A DNA stretch of 64,000 bases from Pseudomonas frederiksbergensis (GTDB taxonomy: Bacteria > Pseudomonadota > Gammaproteobacteria > Pseudomonadales > Pseudomonadaceae): positions 150,758 through 214,757 of the forward strand of contig NZ_MOBR01000044.1 of the NCBI RefSeq assembly GCF_003732705.1, read 5' to 3'. The position numbers were made by a program, and so were the translations under genes. Of the stretch, positions 17,583 through 26,293 are shown one piece after another. Each line of letters opens with the position of its first letter. Position 1 is the stretch's first letter. The notes below the pieces were generated by a model, which searched no databases, was not told where the DNA came from, and saw only the letters and a list, made by a program, of their open reading frames with translations.

Positions 17583-18908
17583 TTAGAGGAACATCTCCCG
17601 ACTCAACCCATGTCTTTGCAACTTTTCATTGAAGGTCCTGCGCGGCAGTTGCAGCTCTTCAAGCACCGCTTTCACATCGCCCTTATGCCGGGTCAACGCC
17701 GCGCGCAAGCAGTGGGCTTCGAAGGCTTCCTGTTGCGCGGCAAGGGATTGGCCAGGGTCGATCCCAACCGGCTCCGGTTCACCGAGCCCCAACACTTGGC
17801 GCTCGGCGACGTTCGCCAGTTCTCGCACATTGCCCGGCCAGTCGTGGCTCAGCAGGTGACTCAGTTGCGGGCCGCTCAACGGCGGGAAGGTCCGGCCCAG
17901 GCGCTCGGCGGCATTCTGGGCGAAGGTTTCGAACAACAACGGAATGTCTTCACGCCGCTCGCGCAACGGCGGCAAACGCAATTCGGCGACATTCAAGCGA
18001 TAAGCCAAATCCTCGCGAAAGCGCCCGGCCCGGGCTTCGTCCAGCAAGTCGGGTTTGGTCGCAGCGATGATTCGCAAGTCCACGCGAATGCTCTGGTTCG
18101 AGCCCAAGCGCTCGAGCTTCTGCTCCTGCAACACCCGCAACAACTTGACCTGCTGCGCCAGGGGCATGCTTTCGATTTCATCGAGAAACAATGTGCCGCC
18201 ATCGGCGTATTCGAGCTTGCCGATGCGCTTGCCCGAAGCCCCGGTGAATGCGCCACTCTCGTGCCCGAATAGCTCGGCCTCGAACAATTGCTCAGGAATC
18301 GCCGCGCAGTTCAACGCCACGAACGGTTTGTCTGCACGCGGGCCAAAGTCATGCAGGCAGCGGGCGACCAACTCTTTACCACTGCCGGTTTCGCCACGGA
18401 TCAACACGTTGACCGGCAACGTCGCCAAATCCAGCACCTGCCGACGCAACGTCTGCAAGCCACGGGACACGCCCAACAGCGTGGCATCGAGTTTGGCGCG
18501 GTTGTCGGCTTGTTCATGCAGCGCACGGTTTTCCAGGACCAACCGGCGCTTTTCCAGGGCCCGACGCAGGCTGCCGAGCAGGGTTTCCGGGCTGAAGGGT
18601 TTTTCGAGAAAGTCGTATGCGCCATCGCGCATGGCTTCGACCGCCATCGGCACATCGCCGTGACCGGTCAGCAGGATCACCGGCAAATCGGCATCCCGGC
18701 GCTGCACTTCGGCCAACAGTTCCAGGCCGGTCATGCCGGGCATGCGCACGTCGCTGAGGATTACGCCGGGGAAATGCGCCGGCAACTGCGCCAGGCATTC
18801 ATCGGCGCGGCTGAACAGCTGCACCTCAAACCCCGACAGGCTCAGCCATTGTTCGACGGCGCTGCGGATGCTGCTTTCGTCGTCGACCACCATCACCGAA
18901 TTCAGCAT
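17583..18908 (-). CDS. Sigma-54-dependent response regulator, DctD/MifR type
   Basis: The 441-aa protein has an N-terminal receiver with phospho-acceptor Asp in VILSDVRMPGMTG (about residue 52), and a central AAA+ domain with Walker A GETGSGKE, the sigma-54 contact loop ESGAFTGA and Walker B GGTLFLDEIES. A C-terminal Fis-type helix-turn-helix follows (HKGDVKAVLEELQLPRRTFNEKLQRHGL). It overlaps the end of the kinase gene by 7 bp. The adjacent transporter has a sigma-54 promoter. Resemblance to MifR and DctD suggests response to C4 or C5 dicarboxylates, but which one cannot be settled from sequence. Confidence 0.88.
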   Translation of the reverse strand: MLNSVMVVDDESSIRSAVEQWLSLSGFEVQLFSRADECLAQLPAHFPGVILSDVRMPGMTGLELLAEVQRRDADLPVILLTGHGDVPMAVEAMRDGAYDFLEKPFSPETLLGSLRRALEKRRLVLENRALHEQADNRAKLDATLLGVSRGLQTLRRQVLDLATLPVNVLIRGETGSGKELVARCLHDFGPRADKPFVALNCAAIPEQLFEAELFGHESGAFTGASGKRIGKLEYADGGTLFLDEIESMPLAQQVKLLRVLQEQKLERLGSNQSIRVDLRIIAATKPDLLDEARAGRFREDLAYRLNVAELRLPPLRERREDIPLLFETFAQNAAERLGRTFPPLSGPQLSHLLSHDWPGNVRELANVAERQVLGLGEPEPVGIDPGQSLAAQQEAFEAHCLRAALTRHKGDVKAVLEELQLPRRTFNEKLQRHGLSREMFL

Positions 18909-20668
18909 GAGACGGGCACCTCCAGATCGATCGGCAAGGTCAGGGTGAACACGGCGCCATTGTCATGATTGTCCGCCGACAGACGTCCGCCGGATTCGTG
19001 GGCGATGGCAAACGATACCGCCAGCCCCAGGCCCAAACCATCACCCACCGGTTTGGTGGTGAAGAACGGATCGAACACATTCGGCAGGTGTTCTTCAGCA
19101 ATCCCGCCGCCGTTGTCGGCGACGGTCAGGCGCCACAGTTGTTCATCGGCTTCGAGGCGGATTTCCAGGCGTTTGCAGGGTTTGTCGTGCACCGCGTCGA
19201 GGGCGTTGCGCAGCAGGTTGATTAGCACTTGTTCCAGGCGAATCGCATCGCCGCGCACCCACGCCGGGCGCGTCAGGTGCAGCACGGTGCTGACGTTTTC
19301 ATCCCGCAGGCGCGCATCGAGCAACTGCAAGGATTGATCGACCACCGCCGCCAGATCCAGTCGTTCGCGCAAACCGCTGGGGCTTTTACGGGCGAAGGTT
19401 TTCAGGTGACCGGTCAGTGCCGCCATGCGCGTCAACATGTCATCCACCGGTTTCAGCGCTTTGTAAGCGTCATCGACCCGGCCGTGATCGAGCAGTAAAC
19501 GCAAGGTCGCCAACTGCATGCGCTGGGCGGTCAGTGGCTGGTTGATTTCATGGGCCAGGGCCGCCGACATCTGCCCCAGCGCCGCGAGTTTGGCCGATTG
19601 CACCAGACCGTCCTGGGCAGTGCGCAGGTCGCGGGTGCGTTCTTCCACCAGTTGTTCGAGTTCTTCGCGGCTGCGCTGGCGCATCTTCGCCAGGCGCCAG
19701 CGCTGGTTGAGGAACAGCAGCAAAAACACCAGCGCCAGCCACGAGCCTGCGGCTGCGAGGCCGGCATTGCGGCTGTCTTCGAACGCGACTTGCGGGCGAC
19801 GCAGCAGGTGCAGGGTCCAGCCTTCGGCGGGCAGCGGCAGAGATTCCCACAGGTAATCCGCCGTGCCGTCGGGGCCTTCGACTCGGGCCAGGTCGCTGTT
19901 GTCGTCGAAGCGGCGTTTCGATTGATAGACCAGCGGCGTCAGCGGTTGCTTGTCGTATTGTCGGGTGACTTTCAGTTCGGTGTGATCGCTGTCGTTCAGC
20001 GGTTTCAATGTGCGATAACGCCAGCCCGGTTGGTTGGCGATGAAGATGATCCCGCGCGCATCGCTGACCAGCAAGGTGTCGGTGCCTTGGCGCCATTCCC
20101 GTTCAAGCTCGGGGAATTCGAGTTTCACCACCATGGCGCCGAGGAACTCGCCGTTGTCGCGGGTCACTGCGCTGGACAGGAAATATCCGGGAATGCCACT
20201 GGTCACGCCCACCGCATAAAAACGCCCGGTGCCCTGGGTGCGGGTCTGGCTGAAGTAAGGACGAAAGCCGTAGTTGTGGCCGACATAACTGCTGGGCAAG
20301 CGCCAATTGCTGGCGGCCACGGCGAGGCCCGTGTGGTCGAGCAATTCCAGGGTCGAGGATTGCGCGGCGCCGTTGATCTTTTCCAGTTTGCGGTTCAGCA
20401 GGTCCTGTTGTTCAGGGCTCACCGGGCTATCCAGGGCCGACCGCAATTCCGGGTCCAGCGCCAGCACGGCGGGCAGGGCGCGGTAGCGGTCGATCAGGGT
20501 GTGCAGGGAATTGGCGTACAGCGCCAGTTGCTGATTGGCGCGCGCGGCGTCTTCTTCCAGGGCCTGGCGTTCGGCGTGGCGCATGGCCAGGGCAGCGGCC
20601 AGCACTGCGCCGGCAACGATCAGTAGGGTGTAAAGCGTCAGGCGCAGGGGACGGGCAGTCGCGGGCAT
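18902..20668 (-). CDS. Sensor histidine kinase, DctB/MifS type
   Basis: The protein of about 588 aa has an N-terminal transmembrane helix, a periplasmic Cache sensor, a second transmembrane helix and a cytoplasmic kinase. The sensor carries the DctB hallmark GFRPYFSQTRTQGTGRFYAVG...GIPGYFLSSAV. The kinase has the H-box LAHEINQPLT, the N-box NLLRNALDAV and the G-boxes DNGGGI and GLGLGLAVS. A coiled coil precedes the H-box (EELEQLVEERTRDLRTAQ). The start is uncertain: ATG at 20668 is used; 20710 is also possible, neither having a strong ribosome site. It pairs with the response regulator it overlaps. Confidence 0.87.
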   Translation of the reverse strand: MPATARPLRLTLYTLLIVAGAVLAAALAMRHAERQALEEDAARANQQLALYANSLHTLIDRYRALPAVLALDPELRSALDSPVSPEQQDLLNRKLEKINGAAQSSTLELLDHTGLAVAASNWRLPSSYVGHNYGFRPYFSQTRTQGTGRFYAVGVTSGIPGYFLSSAVTRDNGEFLGAMVVKLEFPELEREWRQGTDTLLVSDARGIIFIANQPGWRYRTLKPLNDSDHTELKVTRQYDKQPLTPLVYQSKRRFDDNSDLARVEGPDGTADYLWESLPLPAEGWTLHLLRRPQVAFEDSRNAGLAAAGSWLALVFLLLFLNQRWRLAKMRQRSREELEQLVEERTRDLRTAQDGLVQSAKLAALGQMSAALAHEINQPLTAQRMQLATLRLLLDHGRVDDAYKALKPVDDMLTRMAALTGHLKTFARKSPSGLRERLDLAAVVDQSLQLLDARLRDENVSTVLHLTRPAWVRGDAIRLEQVLINLLRNALDAVHDKPCKRLEIRLEADEQLWRLTVADNGGGIAEEHLPNVFDPFFTTKPVGDGLGLGLAVSFAIAHESGGRLSADNHDNGAVFTLTLPIDLEVPVSC

Positions 20669-20718
20669 GGCGTCGTAAACAGTCGGCAATACGGGGGCGC
20701 ACGATAGCATGGAGTCAC

Positions 20719-20742
20719 GCTGGCAGATCCTCCTCTGCCAGC
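20719..20742 (-). terminator. Hairpin after the second TccC gene
   Basis: GCTGGCAGA and TCTGCCAGC form a perfect 9-bp stem with a 6-nt loop, 16 bp after the TccC-2 stop. There is no T-run, so it may stabilise mRNA or pause transcription rather than terminate it. Confidence 0.45.
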
Positions 20743-20757
20743 GCACGGGTCAATCAC

Positions 20758-23550
20758 TCATCTTCGGGACGCCTTCGAAGCCGACTTCGCTTGACGGGCC
20801 AGAAACTGATTGTCTGTGGTGCCCATTTCCTTGTAATAAGCCATACCCTTTTGAATGCGGCTTATGTAGTCGAGGGTTTGGCTGGTGGCTTGTTGCAAAC
20901 CGGCCCGGGTGATCGGCTCCAGCATGGCTTTGGGGGTCATGAAGTTGACGTTGGGTATGACGTCGGCCGGGTTGACGGTATCGGTGCCCAACGCATCGAA
21001 TGCATTTTGTGCCCAGGCCCAGCGTTGCTCGGTCGCGGCTTTCCATTCAGCGGCCATGGCCTCGATCTTGGCGATCTTGACCGGGTCGAGGCGATTTTTG
21101 ATGTCTTCGGCTTCCACCGCACGGGCAAACATATTCAGCGTGCCGGGAATGATCGATATCCAGGTGGCCATTATCCGGTTCATCACAAACTCCGGATTGA
21201 GCACGGCGTTGAGTGCCGGGTGAATCACCTCGTCCTTGATACTTCTCCAGTTGGGCTGTATTTCGTTAGCGGCGGCCGAGACACCCAACGCGCTGTCAAT
21301 CGCTGCAATGGACATCTTCGAGGTTTGCGGGATGAGCGAGGAGATAAAGCCGACGCTGTCGACTAACGGCCCTCCCACCGCGCCAGACACATCCCCGGCG
21401 AGATTGCCGACGGTCAACGCGTGGGAATCCAGGTATTGAACGGTATGAGGGACGCTGGCAAAACGCTCCCCGGACATCTTTGTGGCTCTTGCTCCGGCTT
21501 CATAGCCGAGAACTCCCGGAGCCGTCTCCCCCACCAGGTTCTTGAATAGACTTCTGACGATGTTCTTCTGATGAATGATGTTGTCGACCTGTCCGAGTGT
21601 TTGCTCTGACAAACCACCCAGGACGGAAATAAAACCCGAGTAGAGAAAAATCACGCTTTCTTCCCTGGCACCGCCCTCGGGGTCCACATAGCGCAGCGGA
21701 TTATTCCCCACCATCGCAAACATATTCAGCCCATCCACATCCCCGCCCGGATCGGCACTGACCCAACGCTGCAACCACGGCGCGTAATACCGGGCGCCGT
21801 AGTAATACAACCCGCTGACATCCATTTCCTTGCCCGAATAACGAATGGTTTTGTAATCCACCTCCACCGCCGAACGCGCCGCCCACCACGCCGTACCGCC
21901 GAAGGGGTAGTAGATTTCCTGGCTGATCAGCGCGCCGTTGCGGTCCAGTTCCAGCGTGCTGGAACCCAGATGATCGTCGAGGCTGTAGCGCAATTGATCC
22001 TGCTCGATGGCCGTCGGTTTGCCCTTGACCCAGTGCAGGCAACGCACGTTGCCCAGGGTGATGACGTGCAGTTCTTCGCTGTCGTCCAACGTGCGGATTT
22101 CCAGCCCCGGCAAGTAACGCACTTGCCGCACATGGGACACCGATTGCGCCTGGGTCACCAGCCGTTTGCTTACGCGCTGACCCTGGCTGTAGACATAGGT
22201 TTCTTCATCGTTGGGGCCACCGCTGCGTTCCACCAGCCGGGCCACCGCCAATTGATCGCGACTGTTCCAGGTCAGGGGCTGGCCTTTTTGCAGCCACAGC
22301 AGATTGCCGTGGGCGTCGAAGTGTTCGTCGAACACCGGCTCCGGCTCGCCTTCAACCCAGCGCACGCCACGGTTGCTGTCGGGGGCGATGTGCGTCGTTT
22401 GCGTGTGATTGTTGCCGTCGCGCACATGGCGTAGGGTCCGCAGATTGCCACCGGTGTCGTACTCATACTGCTGGGTGTAGTTGTAGAGTCGGCCGGTGTC
22501 GATGGGCGTGATCGGGGTCGGCAAGCCGGGGCGCAGGTTCGGTGTATCGGTTTCAAAACCGCTGGCACTGCGCAACTGGTACAGGGAGTCGTAGCTGAAT
22601 TCGCGATGGCCATCGACCCGCTGGTTGGCGAAGAACGCCGGAGTAAAGGCCAGGTCGTCGATGGCCAGCACATTGCCGACCCGATCGTAGTGGTAGCCGA
22701 GGTTTTGCAGCGGCGTCCGGCTGGGAAAACCGGCGTGTTGCTGGCTGAGTCGACCGTCGGCCGGGTCGTAGGTCCAATGGCTGATCACGCCATTGTTCGC
22801 GTGCTGTTCGATCAACTGGCCAGCAGCGTTGTAGTGGGCATCGGTCACGATGTCTTGCGCCACGTCAGTGGGCGTGATCTTCAACTGCAACCGGTTGAGT
22901 TGCCCGGCGATGTCAAAGCCAAACAGTTGCTGATGCGCCATGGCATCGGTCTGCTCCAGCACGGCACCGAGGGGACTAAAGGTTCGGTGGCTGGCATGGG
23001 ACGCGCCGCCGGCAAAGGTTCGGGTATCGTCCAGTACCTGGCCGCCCAGGCTATAGCTGTCGAAGCTGACGCTGCCCGACAGGTCGACTTACTCGACCAG
23101 TTGCCCGCGCAAGTTGTGGCCGGCGGCCGCCGTGGCATTGGCATAGGTGAAGCGCTCGACGTTCGGTTGGGCATTTTCCTGGAGGGCAATCACGCGCAAC
23201 TGGTCGTCGTAGGTGGTTTGCCAATGCGTGCCGCGCAGGTCCCAGCGTTGCAACCCTTCACCGGCCACGCCGGCCAGGCTCAAGCGCCAACCGGCATCAA
23301 CGCTGTCCACCCGAACCGCTTCGCCGGACAGGCGATAAATCGTCGCCAGGTTGGGTTTGGGCGCGAGGCCGAACAGCCTCGGGTCCCACTGGGCAACCGA
23401 TCGGCCAGGCACGTCATGCTGCTGGCGGGTGATGAGGGCTTGTGCCGCAGCGCCCGCATCCTGGCGCCAATAGGCGACTTGCCTGACGGGCAAGCCGCGA
23501 CTGTCGATGGCGTTCAACGTCGGGGTTCGGCTGTGAATGTTCTGACACAT
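20758..23550 (-). pseudogene. TccC-like Tc toxin C component (copy 2), interrupted by an in-frame stop
   Basis: The reading frame runs from ATG 23550 to 20758 (930 codons) but has TAA at codon 154 (23089-23091). It is a nonsense change, not a frameshift: the frame continues and aligns with copy 1 on both sides (RGQLVE then stop, against RGQLIEHLDPSG). Downstream of the stop are RHS/YD repeats and the autoprotease core ending GNNPLRYVDPEG near codon 627. A C-terminal region of about 300 residues is unrelated to that of copy 1. In RHS-type TcC proteins the N-terminal shell encloses this effector. A 153-aa fragment (23089-23550) and a restart at 22962 (MLEQTDAMAH) are the most that would be made without readthrough. 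Confidence 0.8.
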
Positions 23551-23596
23551 GGATGAGTCTCGTCCGCTGTGAAGTTGAGTGGCGTATGGATGGGGG

Positions 23597-26293
23597 TCAC
23601 GCCATCGATACAGACCCGGTTCTCTGAGGGAACCTTATTCTGGGCTTGGGCACCGGTTTGATCTGCGTGCTGGCGATTTGCTCGGCCAATTCGGCCACGT
23701 CGGCCAAGCGCTGGTTGGCGCTCCCGGCTTCTTTGAGCTCATGGCTGATATCCGCAGCCGCCGCCAGCACTTGGTCGATCGCTTCAAAGGGGTCAATGCC
23801 GGTGTTCATCAGCTTTATCACTTCGCGCTGTGTCTGCGCCTTCAAATCATCCAGCTGCTTGTAGAAAATATCCCGCAGCTGATCCGGATAGGCACCGATG
23901 AGGTCATGGGTGTGTTTGATTTTTTCGAGCAGTTTGGCGCCACCGCTGGCAAGGCTTTTGGCCCCCTCGGACAGCCTGTCGGCCGTCTCCGCGAGCGTTT
24001 GCATGCCGTCCTTGAGTTCCCGGGTATGAAGCACCTGCACGCTTTTCAGGCCTCTTTTGAAGAAAATGTAACGCACCACGGGTAAAGCAATGGCGCCTGC
24101 AACCATCCCGACCGCTCCACCGATTGCGTTGCCGATGCCTGGCACGATAGTGCCCACCGCCGCGCCAGCCGAGAACCCTGCGCCCATGCCTGCAAAGATC
24201 GACCTGATGCCGCCACTGGAGCGGATGAATTTCCAGAAGGTCATGGTCTTGCGCAGCTCTTCGAGTTGCTCGGGATCGGCATCTTCGGGAACGAGCCCAT
24301 CAAACTCCTCGGCCATGTTGTGTATCTGATCCGCCACCGTGCTGGCTTTTTTCATGTAGCCAGCAAACTTGCCGATAACCGACAGGATATTGGTCACGAC
24401 CTTGCCCTGCCCGGTCTGGTCGACATACACCATCGGGTTATTACCCACCATGGCATACAGATTCAGCCCGTCCACATCCCCCGCCGGGTCGGCACTGACC
24501 CAGCGCTGCAACCCCGCCGCGTAATACCGGGCACCGTAGTAATACAGGCCGCTGTCGTCCATTTCCTTGCCCGAATAGCGCACGGTCTTGTAGCTGACTT
24601 CCAGCTGTGAAGCGGCCGTCAGCCAGGCCGTACCACCGAACGGGTAATAGCCTTCATGGCTGATCACCCGCGCCTGTTGATCGAGTTCCATTGCGCAGGA
24701 GTCCAGGGCGTCGACGAGGCTATAGCGCAGTTGATTGGCTTCGATTGCGCCGGGTTGCCCCTGCGCCCAATGCAAGCAGCGCACCTGGCCACGGCCGCCC
24801 GGCAAGGTGATCACGTGCAGTTCTTCACCGTTGTCGCGGGTGCGAATTTCCAGCCCTGGCAGGTACAGCACGTCGTGGTAATGCGTGGTCGAAGGCGTGT
24901 GGGTCCTGTGGCTTTTACAGACGCGCCGGCCCTGGCTGTAGAGGTAGGTTTCGGCGTCGTCGGGCAAACCATTGCCGTGTTCGAGCAGGGTGACCTTGCT
25001 CAGTTGGTCACGGGGGTTCCAGCTCAGCGGCTGGCCCCGTTGCAGAGCCAGCAGGTTGCCGTTGCGGTCAAACAGTTCGTCGATGACCGGTTGCGGGTCG
25101 CCTTCTTGCCAGCGCACGCCGCGATTGCTCGAAGGGTCGATGAACATCTGTCGGGTGTAACTGGCGCCCTCGCGTTCATGAACCAGCCTGATCAGGTTAC
25201 CGCCCGGGTCATAGTCGTAGTGTTGCGTGTAGTTGCGCCGATCATTCGGATCGCCGGGCAATGGCCGTCCCGGCAAGTCCGACGGCGGGGCGGTGTCATG
25301 GCCGGTGGCGCTACGCAGTTGGTATTGCGAGTCGTAGCTGAAGTCGCGGTGGCCGTCGATGCGCTGGTTGGCAAAATGGAACGGCGTGAACCCATGGTCT
25401 TCGATGCGCACCACATTGCCCATCGGGTCATAAAAATAGGCGAAGTCCTGCAGGGCTTTTTCCGGGTTCTTTTGCGCCTTCAGATGGCTCAGGCGCCCGT
25501 CGGCCGGGTCATAGCTCCAAGTGCTGAGTACGGCGTTACCCGCACGTTGTTCGATGATCTGGCCGGCGGCGTTGTACCGGGCATCGATGAGGATGTCCTG
25601 GGCCGCGCTGTCAGCGTCGATTCGCAGCTGAACCTGCTTGAGTTGCCCGGCGACATCATGGCGAAACCGCTGTTGATGACCCCGTGCATCGGTCTGCTCC
25701 AGCACCACGCCGAGCGCGCTGACAACTTGCCGGCTGGAATAGGGCTGGCCCTCGGCAAACGCACGGCTTTCGCTTAATGCCTGTCCGTCCAGGCTGTAGC
25801 TGTCCAAGCGCAGGCTGCCCGATGGATCGAGATGCTCGATCAGTTGGCCGCGCAGGTTGTGCCCTGGGTCGGCCGAGGCGTCGGCATAGGTGAAGCGCTC
25901 GACGTGGGGCTGGGCGTTTTCCTCGACGGCAATCACGCGCAGTTGGCCGTCATAGGTGGTTCGCCCATGATTGCCGCGGGTGTCCCAGCGCTGAAGCATT
26001 TCGCCGGCCACCCCGGCCAGGCTCAAGCGCCCGCCGGCGTCGACGCTGTCGGTACTGATGACGTCGCCGGACAGGCGATACACCGTGCTCAGGTTGGGCC
26101 TGGGCGCATGGCCGTAGAGACGCGGGTCCCATTGGGCGGTCAGGCGGCCAGCGCGGTCATGCTGCTGGCGGGTGATCAGGGCTTGCGCTGTTGCGCCGGG
26201 CACGGTGCGCAAGTAGGCGACCTGGCCAATGGGCAGGCCGCGACTGTCATTGACCGCCAGCGCAGGCGTGCGCCAATGCACGGTGTTGTTCAT
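23597..26293 (-). CDS. TccC-like Tc toxin C component (copy 1), RHS-repeat shell with C-terminal effector
   Basis: The 898-aa protein is an RHS-repeat TcC. Residues 1 to about 626 are YD/RHS repeats and the conserved core, including YYPFGGTAW, RYSGKEMDDSGLYYYGARYY and RWVSADPAGDVDGLNLYAMV. In characterised TcC proteins this core self-cleaves with Asp residues to free the effector inside the TcB-TcC cage. Residues about 630-898 are the variable effector: a glycine-rich hydrophobic stretch (GAGFSAGAAVGTIVPGIGNA...) is followed by helical, lysine-rich sequence. It is not a recognised ADP-ribosyltransferase or deamidase. ATG overlaps the tcB stop (ATGA), implying coupled 1:1 synthesis. Confidence 0.88.
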   Translation of the reverse strand: MNNTVHWRTPALAVNDSRGLPIGQVAYLRTVPGATAQALITRQQHDRAGRLTAQWDPRLYGHAPRPNLSTVYRLSGDVISTDSVDAGGRLSLAGVAGEMLQRWDTRGNHGRTTYDGQLRVIAVEENAQPHVERFTYADASADPGHNLRGQLIEHLDPSGSLRLDSYSLDGQALSESRAFAEGQPYSSRQVVSALGVVLEQTDARGHQQRFRHDVAGQLKQVQLRIDADSAAQDILIDARYNAAGQIIEQRAGNAVLSTWSYDPADGRLSHLKAQKNPEKALQDFAYFYDPMGNVVRIEDHGFTPFHFANQRIDGHRDFSYDSQYQLRSATGHDTAPPSDLPGRPLPGDPNDRRNYTQHYDYDPGGNLIRLVHEREGASYTRQMFIDPSSNRGVRWQEGDPQPVIDELFDRNGNLLALQRGQPLSWNPRDQLSKVTLLEHGNGLPDDAETYLYSQGRRVCKSHRTHTPSTTHYHDVLYLPGLEIRTRDNGEELHVITLPGGRGQVRCLHWAQGQPGAIEANQLRYSLVDALDSCAMELDQQARVISHEGYYPFGGTAWLTAASQLEVSYKTVRYSGKEMDDSGLYYYGARYYAAGLQRWVSADPAGDVDGLNLYAMVGNNPMVYVDQTGQGKVVTNILSVIGKFAGYMKKASTVADQIHNMAEEFDGLVPEDADPEQLEELRKTMTFWKFIRSSGGIRSIFAGMGAGFSAGAAVGTIVPGIGNAIGGAVGMVAGAIALPVVRYIFFKRGLKSVQVLHTRELKDGMQTLAETADRLSEGAKSLASGGAKLLEKIKHTHDLIGAYPDQLRDIFYKQLDDLKAQTQREVIKLMNTGIDPFEAIDQVLAAAADISHELKEAGSANQRLADVAELAEQIASTQIKPVPKPRIRFPQRTGSVSMA

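Noticed and set aside
20758..22962. Independent RHS gene starting at 22962.
   Set aside because: The frame is continuous with 23089-23550 and aligns with copy 1 through the stop, so it is the remainder of one interrupted gene, although internal restart is possible.
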